Below, piece after piece: positions 22,993 to 30,863 of a stretch of DNA of 64,000 nucleotides. Under the pieces are notes generated by a model, which was not told where the DNA came from, searched no databases, and saw only the letters and a list, made by a program, of their open reading frames with translations. The first letter of the stretch is position 1, and each line of letters opens with the position of its first letter. This DNA comes from Amycolatopsis solani (GTDB lineage Bacteria; Actinomycetota; Actinomycetes; Mycobacteriales; Pseudonocardiaceae), in NCBI RefSeq assembly GCF_033441515.1, contig NZ_JAWQJT010000002.1:806001-870000 (forward strand). The letters are read 5' to 3'. The translations under genes and the position numbers were made by a program.

Positions 22993-24348
22993 CTACCCGC
23001 GCCGGTGGCGTCCCCGGCCCGCCCGGGCCCTCGGCTCCTCGCCCGCCCGTCGCAACGACCGGGCGGCGAAGGCCGTGTCCGCGTGTCCCGCCGGCAAGTA
23101 AGCCTCGTGGTCGGCCAGCACCTCCAGAGCCAGCGCGCGAGCCTGCGTGTGCGCGCCGTCGGCCACCAGCAGGTCGACCGACCGCCGCCGCAACCTCAGT
23201 ACCGGGCCGAGCCGCGGTAGGGCCTCCGCCGACGGCAACGCCCGGAAGTGCCGCCACAGCGCGGCCGCGTGGACGGTCAGCTCCGCGGTGTCCTCCGCCG
23301 CCAGCACGGCGAACGCCCGGTCCAGCACGACAGCCAAGCGCTCCTCCGCGTGCAGCCGGCCGAGGATCGTGCGCCGGGTCAAGCGGTGCATCGACACGAT
23401 CTCGCCGCCGGTGTCGAACTCCGCGAGGGACGCCGCCGCGAGGCCCGCCAGTGCCGCGTCCACCGCCACCGGGTCCGGGCCCACGCCGTGCACCAACGTC
23501 CGTCGCACGCCCGGTGCGCCGAGCACCGCGAGGAGTTCGGCGACGGCCTCGGCGCGGCCGTCCCGGGCCGCCACCGTGCGCACCGCCGCGAGCGTCGTGT
23601 CCTCGACGCAGGGCGAGTGGTCTTCGCCCGGGTCGCGCTCCAGCGGTGGCGTGCGCGGCAGGCGGTCGAGGTACTCCTCGACGCCCGAACTCCGGATCAC
23701 CCCACCCGCCTGGGCGAGCGCCAACGGCAAGCCACCGAGCTCGCGGGCGACGTCGGCCGGGGCCGCGTCCCGGCCCGAGCGCGCACGGAGGAAGCCGACC
23801 GCTTCGGGCTCGTCGAACGGGGGCACCGGGAGGGTGGCGCCGAGGACCTCGAAGTCCGGCACCGTCGTCGTCACGAGGACGCGGGCGCGGGCGGGCAGCC
23901 AGCGGTTGAGCGCGTCCGGGTCGGTCGCGCCGTCGAAGACGACGAGAGCGCTTTCGAGGCCGTCGAGCCACGCGAGGCCTTCTCGTGCCGCCGCTTCGGC
24001 TTCGGCCGGGGCCGGACCGCGGTGGCGGGCCAGTTCCGCGAAGACGCGGGCCGGGGTCGCGGGGTCTTCGGCCGCGATCCAGACCACCGGCGAACGGCCG
24101 GCCCGGACGTACGCCGCGGCGAGGTGGGTCTTGCCGGCTCCGCCGCGGCCGAGCAGGACGCAGAACCGGCCGTCGCGGAACGTCTCGTCGATCTTCGCCA
24201 GCAGTGTGGTGCGGGCCACGGCGGCGAGCGGCTCGGCGGGAACGGCGCCCGACACGAACCGGGGACGCGGGCGGCGCAGCCGCAGCACGACCGCCGTGAC
24301 CAGCGCGATCACGACGATCGCACCGCCGACGACGATCCCGGTGCCCAT
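22993..24348 (-). CDS. Membrane-anchored STAND-type NTPase
   Basis: A 451-residue protein. One membrane segment near residues 4-23 is followed by an NB-ARC/AP-ATPase-like module. P-loop is GRGGAGKT (67-74), Walker B ALVVFDGATD (about 154-163), a GLPLALAQAGG motif typical of NB-ARC GxP, then a winged-helix-like segment and a short TPR-like helical end with a basic tail. STAND proteins are signalling switches. This one is short: the usual long sensor-repeat region is almost absent, and no effector domain is recognisable. It is convergent with the AAA+/VWA pair and divergent from the TipAL-like gene. Confidence 0.8.
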   Translation of the reverse strand: MGTGIVVGGAIVVIALVTAVVLRLRRPRPRFVSGAVPAEPLAAVARTTLLAKIDETFRDGRFCVLLGRGGAGKTHLAAAYVRAGRSPVVWIAAEDPATPARVFAELARHRGPAPAEAEAAAREGLAWLDGLESALVVFDGATDPDALNRWLPARARVLVTTTVPDFEVLGATLPVPPFDEPEAVGFLRARSGRDAAPADVARELGGLPLALAQAGGVIRSSGVEEYLDRLPRTPPLERDPGEDHSPCVEDTTLAAVRTVAARDGRAEAVAELLAVLGAPGVRRTLVHGVGPDPVAVDAALAGLAAASLAEFDTGGEIVSMHRLTRRTILGRLHAEERLAVVLDRAFAVLAAEDTAELTVHAAALWRHFRALPSAEALPRLGPVLRLRRRSVDLLVADGAHTQARALALEVLADHEAYLPAGHADTAFAARSLRRAGEEPRARAGRGRHRRG

Positions 24349-24401
24349 CCGGCCAGGCTAACCGCGCGCGCCGCGCGACGGCGGTTGAGGAAGGGTGATG
24401 C

Positions 24402-24432
24402 TTGACCCTCACGTCACGTCAGGCAGCACCGT
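24402..24432 (+). promoter_or_regulatory. MerR-type promoter with dyad, upstream of tipAL-like gene
   Basis: TTGACC (24402-24407) is followed by the near-perfect dyad CCTCACG-TCA-CGTCAGG (24407-24423), which occupies the spacer, as in promoters activated by MerR proteins. A 19-base spacer would put the -10 at 24427-24432 (CACCGT, weak). The site lies about 45 bases before ATG 24476. It is probably bound by the protein encoded next. Confidence 0.6.
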
Positions 24433-24475
24433 GGTCGTCGCAAGGGCCGAACGGCCACCGAAGAGGAGGGGACCG

Positions 24476-25237
24476 ATGGAGCACCCGGTGGGCAAGGTCG
24501 CCGCACTGGCCGGGATCACCGTCCGGACGCTGCACCACTACGACGCGATCGGCCTGCTCAGCCCGAGCGGGCGGACCGCGGCCGGGTACCGCAGCTACGC
24601 CGACGAGGACCTCGACCGGCTGCAGCGGATCCTGTTCTACCGCGAGCTCGGCTTTCCCCTCGAGACGATCGCGACCCTCGTCGACGACCCGGGCATCGAC
24701 GCCGACGCGCACCTGAAGAAGCAGCGGGAGCTGCTGGTGGCGCGGATGGGCGAGCTCGGGCGGATGGTCGCGGCCGTCGACCGCGTGATGGAGGCGAGAG
24801 CCATGGGCAGCGCGTTGACGCCCGAGGAGAAGTTCGAAGTGTTCGGCGAGTACCGCGAACCGGACGGTTACGCGGAGGAAGCCGCCCGCCGCTGGGGCCA
24901 CACCCCCGAGTGGCAGGCGGCACCCGTGCCGTCGAAGGCGGACCTGATCGCCGGTGAGGCGGCCCGGCGGGAGTGGGTGGCGCGGCTCGGCGCCCTCCTG
25001 GACGCGGGCGCCTCGCCGGACAGCCCCGAAGCCGGGGAGCTGGCCGAAGCACACCGGGAGATGCTTTCCCGCGCGATGGGAGGGTGCTCCTACGAGACGC
25101 AGCGGCGGATCGCCGTGTTGTACGCCACCGAGCCCGCCCAGCTGGAGTTCCTGGTCCGGCCCGGCGAGCAGCGGCCCGGCGTGGGCGAGTTCGTCCGCGA
25201 CGCCGTCGAAGCGAACGCGGCCCGCCGGGAGGAATGA
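24476..25237 (+). CDS. MerR-family regulator with TipAS antibiotic-binding domain (TipAL-like)
   Basis: A 253-residue regulator. The N-terminal MerR helix-turn-helix reads [37 protein letters not shown], followed by a coiled coil (about 75-110). The C-terminal domain (about 125-253) has features of TipAS, which in Streptomyces TipAL binds thiopeptides and other multidrug ligands ([10 protein letters not shown]..., [17 protein letters not shown]...). ATG 24476 follows GAGGAGG. The MerR-type promoter directly upstream suggests autoactivation. No obvious efflux target is adjacent; mshC is next on the same strand. Confidence 0.88.
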   Translation: MEHPVGKVAALAGITVRTLHHYDAIGLLSPSGRTAAGYRSYADEDLDRLQRILFYRELGFPLETIATLVDDPGIDADAHLKKQRELLVARMGELGRMVAAVDRVMEARAMGSALTPEEKFEVFGEYREPDGYAEEAARRWGHTPEWQAAPVPSKADLIAGEAARREWVARLGALLDAGASPDSPEAGELAEAHREMLSRAMGGCSYETQRRIAVLYATEPAQLEFLVRPGEQRPGVGEFVRDAVEANAARREE

Positions 25238-25292
25238 CTCCGCCACGTGGGGGAGGAGTCCCACCGGGCGGGAGGGTGCTCGGGGCAGCGCT

Positions 25293-25298
25293 TACAGT
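25293..25298 (+). promoter_or_regulatory. Leaderless -10 box of mshC (TACAGT)
   Basis: TACAGT ends six bases before ATG 25305; the usual spacing for a leaderless start. Confidence 0.5.
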
Positions 25299-25304
25299 CG
25301 AGGT

Positions 25305-26543
25305 ATGCAGACTTGGTCATCGGTCGACGTGCCCCGCATCCCCGGCACCCCCCGCCCGCTGCGGCTCCACGACACGGCCACCGGGCAGATCCGCCCGACC
25401 GCGCCCGGCGCCACCGCCCGCATGTACGTCTGCGGCATCACGCCCTACGACGCGACGCATCTGGGGCACGCCGCGACGTACCTCGCTTTCGACCTGGTGA
25501 ACCGCGTGTGGCGCGACAACGGCCACGACGTCCACTACGTGCAGAACGTGACGGACATCGACGAGCCGCTGCTCGAGCGGGCCGAGCGCGACAAGGACGA
25601 CTGGGTCGTGCTGGGCATGCGCGAGACGGCGCTGTTCCGCGAGGACATGACCGCGCTGCGGGTGGTCCCGCCGCGGCAGTTCGTCGGCGCCGTCGAGAGC
25701 ATCCCGGAGATCGTCGAGGTCATCGCCAAGCTGCTGGCCAACGGCGCCGCGTACCGCGCGGACGACGCCGAGTTCCCGGACATCTACTTCGACCACAGCG
25801 CGACCGGCAAGTTCGGCTACGAGTCGAACTACGACGAGCCGACCATGGCGAAGTTCTTCGCCGAGCGCGGCGGCGACCCCGACCGGCCCGGCAAGCGCCA
25901 CCCGCTCGACGCGCTGCTCTGGCGCGTGGCCCGCGAAGGCGAGCCGTCGTGGGAATCCGAGCTGGGCCCGGGCCGCCCCGGCTGGCACATCGAGTGCAGC
26001 GCGATCGCGGTCAACCGGCTGGGCCTCGGCTTCGACCTGCAGGGCGGCGGGTCCGACCTGATCTTCCCGCACCACGAGTACAGCGCGGCGCACGCCGAAG
26101 CCGTGGCCAAGGACGGCCAGTTCGCCCGCCACTACGTGCACGCGGGGATGATCGGCCTCGACGGCGAGAAGATGTCGAAGTCCCGCGGCAACCTGGTGTT
26201 CGTCTCGCGGCTGCGCGCCGACCAGGTCGACCCGGGCGCGATCCGGCTGGCCCTGTTCGCCGGTCACTACCGCGCCGACCGCCCCTGGACGGACTCGCTC
26301 CTGGCCGAAGCCGAGACGCGGCTGGCGCGCTGGCGCGAAGCCGTTTCGCTGGCGACGGGGCCGTCCGCCGAGGACACGATCGTCCGGCTGCGCGACCACC
26401 TCTCCGACGACCTCGACACGCCGAAGGCCCTCTCCGCGATCGACGCGTGGGCGACTGAAGCCCTCCGCCGCGACGGCACCGACCCCACGGCCCCGGACCT
26501 GATCCGTACCGCCGTCGACGGCCTCCTCGGCATCGCCCTCTGA
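25305..26543 (+). CDS. mshC: Cysteine:GlcN-inositol ligase of mycothiol synthesis
   Basis: A 412-residue ATP-dependent ligase that joins cysteine to glucosaminyl-inositol, the third step in mycothiol synthesis. It is a cysteinyl-tRNA synthetase homologue. [17 protein letters not shown] holds the zinc Cys and HIGH-like motif, WHIECSAI the second Cys, and GEKMSKSRG the KMSKS loop. It lacks the tRNA-binding C-terminal domain of CysS and its length (412) is that of MshC. In M. tuberculosis mshC is also near PAC2, metH and the proteasome locus. Confidence 0.94.
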   Translation: MQTWSSVDVPRIPGTPRPLRLHDTATGQIRPTAPGATARMYVCGITPYDATHLGHAATYLAFDLVNRVWRDNGHDVHYVQNVTDIDEPLLERAERDKDDWVVLGMRETALFREDMTALRVVPPRQFVGAVESIPEIVEVIAKLLANGAAYRADDAEFPDIYFDHSATGKFGYESNYDEPTMAKFFAERGGDPDRPGKRHPLDALLWRVAREGEPSWESELGPGRPGWHIECSAIAVNRLGLGFDLQGGGSDLIFPHHEYSAAHAEAVAKDGQFARHYVHAGMIGLDGEKMSKSRGNLVFVSRLRADQVDPGAIRLALFAGHYRADRPWTDSLLAEAETRLARWREAVSLATGPSAEDTIVRLRDHLSDDLDTPKALSAIDAWATEALRRDGTDPTAPDLIRTAVDGLLGIAL

Positions 26544-26548
26544 GACCC

Positions 26549-26589
26549 GCTCAGGGCGGAACTTTCGTTACGAAAGTTCCGCCCTGAGC
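26549..26589. terminator. Perfect hairpin between convergent mshC and ABC-F genes
   Basis: Arms of 19 bases (26549-26567 and 26571-26589) around the loop TTA. The core GGCGGAACTTTCG pairs perfectly with its complement. It has no T tract, but its placement 6 bases after mshC and before the ABC-F stop suggests a bidirectional terminator. The core resembles the palindrome at 31668-31703. Confidence 0.75.
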
Positions 26590-26605
26590 GTATAACGACC
26601 TATAC
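26590..26605. promoter_or_regulatory. 16-bp motif GTATAACGACCTATAC, copy 1
   Basis: An inverted repeat GTATA-N6-TATAC identical to copies at 51820-51835 and 53957-53972. This copy overlaps the stop codon (TAG, 26602-26600) of the ABC-F gene and follows the hairpin. Unlike the other copies it is not in front of a gene. Confidence 0.55.
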
Positions 26606-28237
26606 GGCGGCGGTGGGGTGGCCGTCGATCAGGGCCAGGTGGTCGCCGGACCAGTCGCGGCGCAGCCAGCGGTCGTGAGAGGCGATGACGACCGCGCCCG
26701 GCGCCGTCTCCAGCGCCGCGAACAGTTCTTCCGCCAGTGTCAGCGAAATGTGGTTCGTCGGCTCGTCGAGCAGGAGCACGTCCGGCGGTTCGGCGAGCAG
26801 GATCGCCAGCGCCAGCCGGCGCCGCTGGCCGACCGACAGCGCCCCGACCGGCTGCCGGAGGTCCCGGGACGCCAGCAGGCCGAGCCGGCTCAGCGGGGGA
26901 GCGTCCTCGCCGAGGGTGTCCCGGTACACCCGGGCCGCGGTCCGCTCCGGCGAAGCGAAAGCGACGTCCTGCTCCAGCATCCCGACCCGCACGCCGTGTC
27001 CGAAGTGGACCGTCCCGGCGGCGGGGGCCAGCCGGCCGGCCAGTACCGAGAGCAGGGTCGACTTCCCGGCGCCGTTCCCGCCAGTGATGAGCAGCCGAGC
27101 CGAACCTTCGACGTCCAGCCGCGGCAGCCGGAGCCGGCCCGGGACTTCCAGCGCGCGAACCGAAATCGCCGGTCCTTCGCCGGCGGCCCGTCCGGTGAGC
27201 TCGGCCCGGAACCGCAGCGGCGCCGGGGGTTTGCGCACCTGGTCGCGTTCGAGGTTCTCCAGCCGCTGCTCGGCGTCGCGCACCCGCCGCGAGATCGTCT
27301 TCTGGACGCGCGCGCCCTTGAAGTGGTGGATGAACTTGTCGTTGTCCCGCGGGCCGCGGCCGTAGGCGACGTTGCGCGCGGTGACCGCGACGGTCTCCCG
27401 CAGCTCCTTCAGTTCCTCCTGTTCTTCGGCGAAGCGCTGCTCCCACCGCGCCCGCTCCGCCTTCTTGTGACCGAGGTAGTCGGAGTAGCTGCCGCCGTAG
27501 CGGACCGCGCCGCCGGCTTGGCGGTCCGCCGCGGCCGGGTCGAGGTCGACGATGTCGGTGCAGACGGCGTCGAGGAACACCCGGTCGTGCGACGACAGCA
27601 CGACGATCCCGGTCAGCTCGGCGAGGTGGTGTTCGAGGAACGCCATCGCGGCGTCGTCGAGGTGGTTGGTCGGCTCGTCCAGCAGGAGCGTCTCCGGCTG
27701 CCGGATGAGCAGCGCGGCCAGCCCGAGGCGCGAGCGCTGCCCGCCGGACAGCGTGCCGAGCCGCCGGTCCGGCTCGACGCCGCCGAGGCCCAGCCCGTCG
27801 CAGACGAGCTTCGCGCGCCGGTCGGCGTCCCAGAGGTCGTGGGCCTGGGCCCACTCCAGGACCCGCCCGTACTCCTCGAGCACGGCCGCGTCGTCGGGCC
27901 GGTCGGTCATCGCCGCCGTCAGCTCGTCGAGGCGGGCCGCGGCGGCCCGGATCTCGGCGAGGGCGTGGTCGAGCACGTCCGCGAAGGTCGCGTCCATGGC
28001 GAACGGCAGTTCCTGCAGCAGGAACCCGACGTCCGGGCCGCGGAGCACCTCGCCGGAGCGCGGTTCTTCGAGCCCGGCGAGCAGGCGCAGCAGGGTGGAC
28101 TTGCCGGTGCCGTTCTCGCCGACCAGGCCGAGCCGCTGCCCGGCCGACGCGGTCAGCGAGACGCCGTCGAGCACCACGCGGGTGCCGTAGCCGAAGACGA
28201 CGTCCTTGGCCTGCAAGGGAAAGAGGGTTGACATCAC
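26600..28237 (-). CDS. ABC-F ATPase, probable ribosome-protection (antibiotic resistance) type
   Basis: A 545-residue protein with two ABC domains and no membrane domain. First domain: GENGTGKST, LSGGQRSRLG, LLLDEPTNHLD. Second: GGNGAGKST, LSVGQRRRLA, LLLDEPTNHIS. The linker between them is moderately long and basic. The NHIS ending and the MarR neighbour fit antibiotic-resistance ABC-F proteins (OleB/TlrC-like) that release ribosome-bound drugs. Starts are GTG 28237 or ATG 28234. The leader upstream has a weak hairpin and a short upstream frame that ends on the ATG, suggesting attenuation. Confidence 0.88.
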   Translation of the reverse strand: MMSTLFPLQAKDVVFGYGTRVVLDGVSLTASAGQRLGLVGENGTGKSTLLRLLAGLEEPRSGEVLRGPDVGFLLQELPFAMDATFADVLDHALAEIRAAAARLDELTAAMTDRPDDAAVLEEYGRVLEWAQAHDLWDADRRAKLVCDGLGLGGVEPDRRLGTLSGGQRSRLGLAALLIRQPETLLLDEPTNHLDDAAMAFLEHHLAELTGIVVLSSHDRVFLDAVCTDIVDLDPAAADRQAGGAVRYGGSYSDYLGHKKAERARWEQRFAEEQEELKELRETVAVTARNVAYGRGPRDNDKFIHHFKGARVQKTISRRVRDAEQRLENLERDQVRKPPAPLRFRAELTGRAAGEGPAISVRALEVPGRLRLPRLDVEGSARLLITGGNGAGKSTLLSVLAGRLAPAAGTVHFGHGVRVGMLEQDVAFASPERTAARVYRDTLGEDAPPLSRLGLLASRDLRQPVGALSVGQRRRLALAILLAEPPDVLLLDEPTNHISLTLAEELFAALETAPGAVVIASHDRWLRRDWSGDHLALIDGHPTAAV

Positions 28238-28391
28238 GCATCACCGGGCCCGGATGAGAAAAGCGGAAATCCCGCCGGGCGTCGTGGCACGCGGGAGCGT
28301 CAGGCTCGACCGGGTGCCGCCTCGGAAGCGGGATGGGCGCGGTTCAGTTCTTCATAGTGGAGCCAGGTTAACGCAACGACAGTAGAGTTAG
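28238..28391 (-). promoter_or_regulatory. Leader region of ABC-F gene with possible attenuator
   Basis: On the minus strand a TTGACT box lies directly after the marR stop, then about 110 bases of leader. The leader contains a small hairpin GCGG-GATTT-CCGC followed by TTTTCTC (about 28271-28252). An 18-codon frame starting GTG (near 28292) ends in TGA that overlaps the ABC-F ATG as TGATG. Drug-sensing leaders of this kind control several ABC-F resistance genes. No clear Shine-Dalgarno precedes the short frame, so this is tentative. Confidence 0.3.
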
Positions 28392-28868
28392 TCAACGGGT
28401 TATGGCCTGCGTCACATCCGGGAGGTCGACGGTCGACCGTTCGGCGGCCGCGGTGCCGTCGGTGAGGAACTCCAGCAACGCGGTCAGCTGGCGGCGATCG
28501 AAGCGCGCGAGCCGCTCGCCGACGAACCGGGCCATCGGCGCGTAGAGCTCGGCCAGCTCGGCCATCCGGTCGGGCAGCGGCCGGACGACGAGCCGGCGCC
28601 GGTCGGCGGGGTCGGGCGCGCGCTCGGCCAGCCGGTGCAGCGCCATCCGGTCGAGCAGGCGGGTGAACGCGCCCGTCGACATCCCGAGCAGCCCGGCGAG
28701 CTCGGTCGGGGAGTCGCTGACGCCGCCGTGGAGCAGGTGCAGGCAGTGCAGCTCGGTGGGGGTGACGCCCATCCGCTCGGCGACCGCGGCGTGGAAGAGC
28801 GCGGTCGAGCCGACGAAGCGGGGGAGGGCGAGAGCGGCGGCGGTGGCGAGTTCGCGCTGGTCGGGCAA
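28392..28868 (-). CDS. MarR-family regulator
   Basis: A 158-residue winged-helix regulator. The DNA-binding part reads TPTELHCLHLLHGGVSDSPTELAGLLGMSTGAFTRLLDRM, followed by the wing with DRRRLVVRPL. TTG 28868 is used since an in-frame stop lies shortly upstream and the family N-terminal helix begins here. It is located upstream of, and probably co-regulated with, the ABC-F gene. Ligand is unknown. Confidence 0.87.
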   Translation of the reverse strand: MPDQRELATAAALALPRFVGSTALFHAAVAERMGVTPTELHCLHLLHGGVSDSPTELAGLLGMSTGAFTRLLDRMALHRLAERAPDPADRRRLVVRPLPDRMAELAELYAPMARFVGERLARFDRRQLTALLEFLTDGTAAAERSTVDLPDVTQAITR

Positions 28869-28943
28869 CGTCCATCCAAGGTTCTGTCACGGCGCAGTCA
28901 CTGCCCGGTGCAGCTGCTGCGCGGCGAACGATAGCGCAGCCGG

Positions 28944-29001
28944 TTGACAAACCCGCAGGCGGGACCAAGTATGAAAGAAGTCTTTCGAAACAGTTCTTTC
29001 A
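28944..29001 (+). promoter_or_regulatory. ArsR-MFS operon promoter with overlapping dyads
   Basis: TTGACA (28944-28949) and AAGTAT (28967-28972) are 17 bases apart. A perfect palindrome GAAAGAAGTCTTTC (28973-28986) starts at the -10. A second arm TTCTTTCA (28994-29001) pairs with TGAAAGAA (28972-28979). This is the layout of an operator bound by the ArsR protein encoded at 29017. The AGGAG at 29006-29010 serves ATG 29017. Confidence 0.6.
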
Positions 29002-29016
29002 GAATAGGAGTGCCCG

Positions 29017-29604
29017 ATGGCCGAGCTGCCGCCGCGCAAGCGGATCGAGGACGTCGAGCTGTTGCGCGCGCTGGCGCACCCGCTGCGGTCGGCGCTGCTG
29101 AACCACCTGACCGCCGTCGGCCCGCGCACCGCGAGCGAGTGCGCGGAGGCGGTCGGCTCGACGGCGTCCAACTGCAGCTGGCACCTCCGGCAGCTCGCGC
29201 AGTACGGCCTCGTCGAGCGGGCCGACGCCGAAGACGGCCGGGAACGCCCGTGGCGAGCCCGTCAGGTCGGGCTCGAAATGGGGGAGCTGGCCGACGACCC
29301 GGCGCACCGCGCGGCCCAGCTCGGCGTGATCGGCGCGACGCTGAGCCACGAGCAGGAGCTGACCCAGCGGTACCTGGACTCCCTCGACGACCTCGACCCG
29401 GCCTGGCGCGCCGCGACCGGGATGTCGGCCTACGCGCTGCGCGTCACGCCCGCCGAGCTGACCCGGCTGACCGAGGCGATCGACGTGCTCGTCCGGCCCT
29501 ACGTCGGCGCGATCCGGACCGACGCGCCGGACGGCGCGGGGTCGGTGCACCTCGGCTTGCGCGCGTTCCCGCGCATCGAGCACTCGGGGAAGGCGGAGGC
29601 GTGA
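29017..29604 (+). CDS. ArsR-type winged-helix regulator
   Basis: A 195-residue regulator. The helix-turn-helix covers residues about 12-70: LLRALAHPLRSALLNHL, RTASECAEAVGSTASNCSWHLRQL. The extra 120 residues are helical and lack metal-binding cysteine motifs, as in the large ArsR-like repressors that control MFS pumps. It overlaps the MFS gene by four bases (GTGA), so the two form an operon. The promoter dyads are likely its own operator. Confidence 0.88.
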   Translation: MAELPPRKRIEDVELLRALAHPLRSALLNHLTAVGPRTASECAEAVGSTASNCSWHLRQLAQYGLVERADAEDGRERPWRARQVGLEMGELADDPAHRAAQLGVIGATLSHEQELTQRYLDSLDDLDPAWRAATGMSAYALRVTPAELTRLTEAIDVLVRPYVGAIRTDAPDGAGSVHLGLRAFPRIEHSGKAEA

Positions 29605-30863
29605 GGCAGCTGCTGGGGGTGCCCGCGTTCGCGCGGCTGTGGGTGGCGGCGTTCTTCGGCGAGACCGCTGAATGGATGCTGCAGGTGGCGTTGCCGGTCT
29701 ACGTCTTCGAGCGCACCGGCTCCGCCGCGACGACGGCGCTGAGCATCGTGCTCGGCCTGCTGCCCGCGGTGCTGCTGAGCCCGGTCGCCGGCGTCGTCGC
29801 CGACCGGTGGAACCGCCGCGCGGTGCTGTTCGGCGTCTGCTGCGGGCTCGCCGTCGTGGCGCTCCCGCTGCTGGCCGAGCCCGGCGTCGGCGTGGTCTAC
29901 GCGGTGATGGCCGCCCAGGCGGCGCTGGCGTCGGTGTTCGAGCCGGCGCGCAACGCCCTCGTCCCGGAGCTGGTCGGCGTCGCCGACGTGACCGGCGCCA
30001 ACGGGCTGATGAGCGTGAACGGCAGCGTCGCCCGGCTCGCCGGCGGCTGGGCGGGCGGCGCTCTGCTGGGCTTCGGCGGGCTCGCCGACGTCGTCACCGG
30101 CTACCTCGCCGTGCTCGTGGTGGCGGCGGCGCTGCTGGCCAAGCCGTTCCGGCGGGTCGCGGCGCCCGCGCCCGCCGCCGCGCGCGAACCCGTCGTGCGG
30201 GCCTGGCTCGACGGACTGCGCGAACTGACGCGCAACCGGCGGCTGTGGCGGACCGGGCTAGCGCTGGTGTGCACGTCGGTGGCGCAGGGCATGTTCCTGG
30301 TGCTGTTCGTGGTGTACGTCCTGGACGTGCTCGGCGGCAGCGAGGCCGACGCCGGCCTGCTGCGGGGCGTGCAGGCGATCGGCGGGCTGGCCGCCGGGTT
30401 CGCGCTGGCCACCGTGGCGCGGCGGGTGGCGCCCACGGCGTTGCTCGGGTGGGGCTCGCTGCTGCTGGGCGTGCTGTCCGCGGTGATCTGGAACCTCTCG
30501 CTGGTCACGACCGCGCTGGGCCTTTACGTCGGGCTGTTCGTCCTCGTCGGCGCGCCGGGTGTGGCCGTCGGCGCCGGGGTGCTTTCGGAGATCCAGAGCG
30601 CGGTCGCGCCGGACCGGGCCGGCCGGGTGCTGAGCACGATGTTCGCCGCGGTGGCCACCTTCACCACGGTGGGCGCGCTGCTGGCGGGCACCCTCGTCGC
30701 GGTGACCGGGCCCGCGGTGCTGCTGAACGTCCAGGCCGGCGTCTACGTGCTCGCCGGTGTGCTCATGCTGGCCCGGATTCGCAGGTTTCGCGAAGTCCCC
30801 AGGAGCGCGGTGGCTACGGTGGAGGGGTGCCACACCTCTTCGCCACCAGCGACCTCCACGTGA
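29601..30863 (+). CDS. MFS transporter (MefA/Tet-like efflux)
   Basis: A 420-residue 12-segment transporter. FARLWVAAFFGETAEWMLQVALPVYVFERTGSA and PVAGVVADRWNRRAVL are signatures of the DHA3/enterobactin-exporter-like group. GTG 29601 overlaps the ArsR stop. Its 3' end overlaps the start of the phosphoesterase gene at 30827 by 37 bases, in another frame. Likely a drug exporter under ArsR control; substrate unknown. Confidence 0.86.
   Translation: MRQLLGVPAFARLWVAAFFGETAEWMLQVALPVYVFERTGSAATTALSIVLGLLPAVLLSPVAGVVADRWNRRAVLFGVCCGLAVVALPLLAEPGVGVVYAVMAAQAALASVFEPARNALVPELVGVADVTGANGLMSVNGSVARLAGGWAGGALLGFGGLADVVTGYLAVLVVAAALLAKPFRRVAAPAPAAAREPVVRAWLDGLRELTRNRRLWRTGLALVCTSVAQGMFLVLFVVYVLDVLGGSEADAGLLRGVQAIGGLAAGFALATVARRVAPTALLGWGSLLLGVLSAVIWNLSLVTTALGLYVGLFVLVGAPGVAVGAGVLSEIQSAVAPDRAGRVLSTMFAAVATFTTVGALLAGTLVAVTGPAVLLNVQAGVYVLAGVLMLARIRRFREVPRSAVATVEGCHTSSPPATST
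30815..30820 (+). promoter_or_regulatory. Leaderless -10 box of phosphoesterase gene (TACGGT)
   Basis: TACGGT ends six bases before GTG 30827, inside the 3' end of the MFS gene. Confidence 0.45.

Noticed and set aside
22993..29604. Antibiotic biosynthetic gene cluster (TipAL, ABC-F, MarR, MFS together)
   Set aside because: There are no core biosynthetic genes (PKS, NRPS, RiPP precursor or tailoring sets); these are scattered resistance and regulatory genes.
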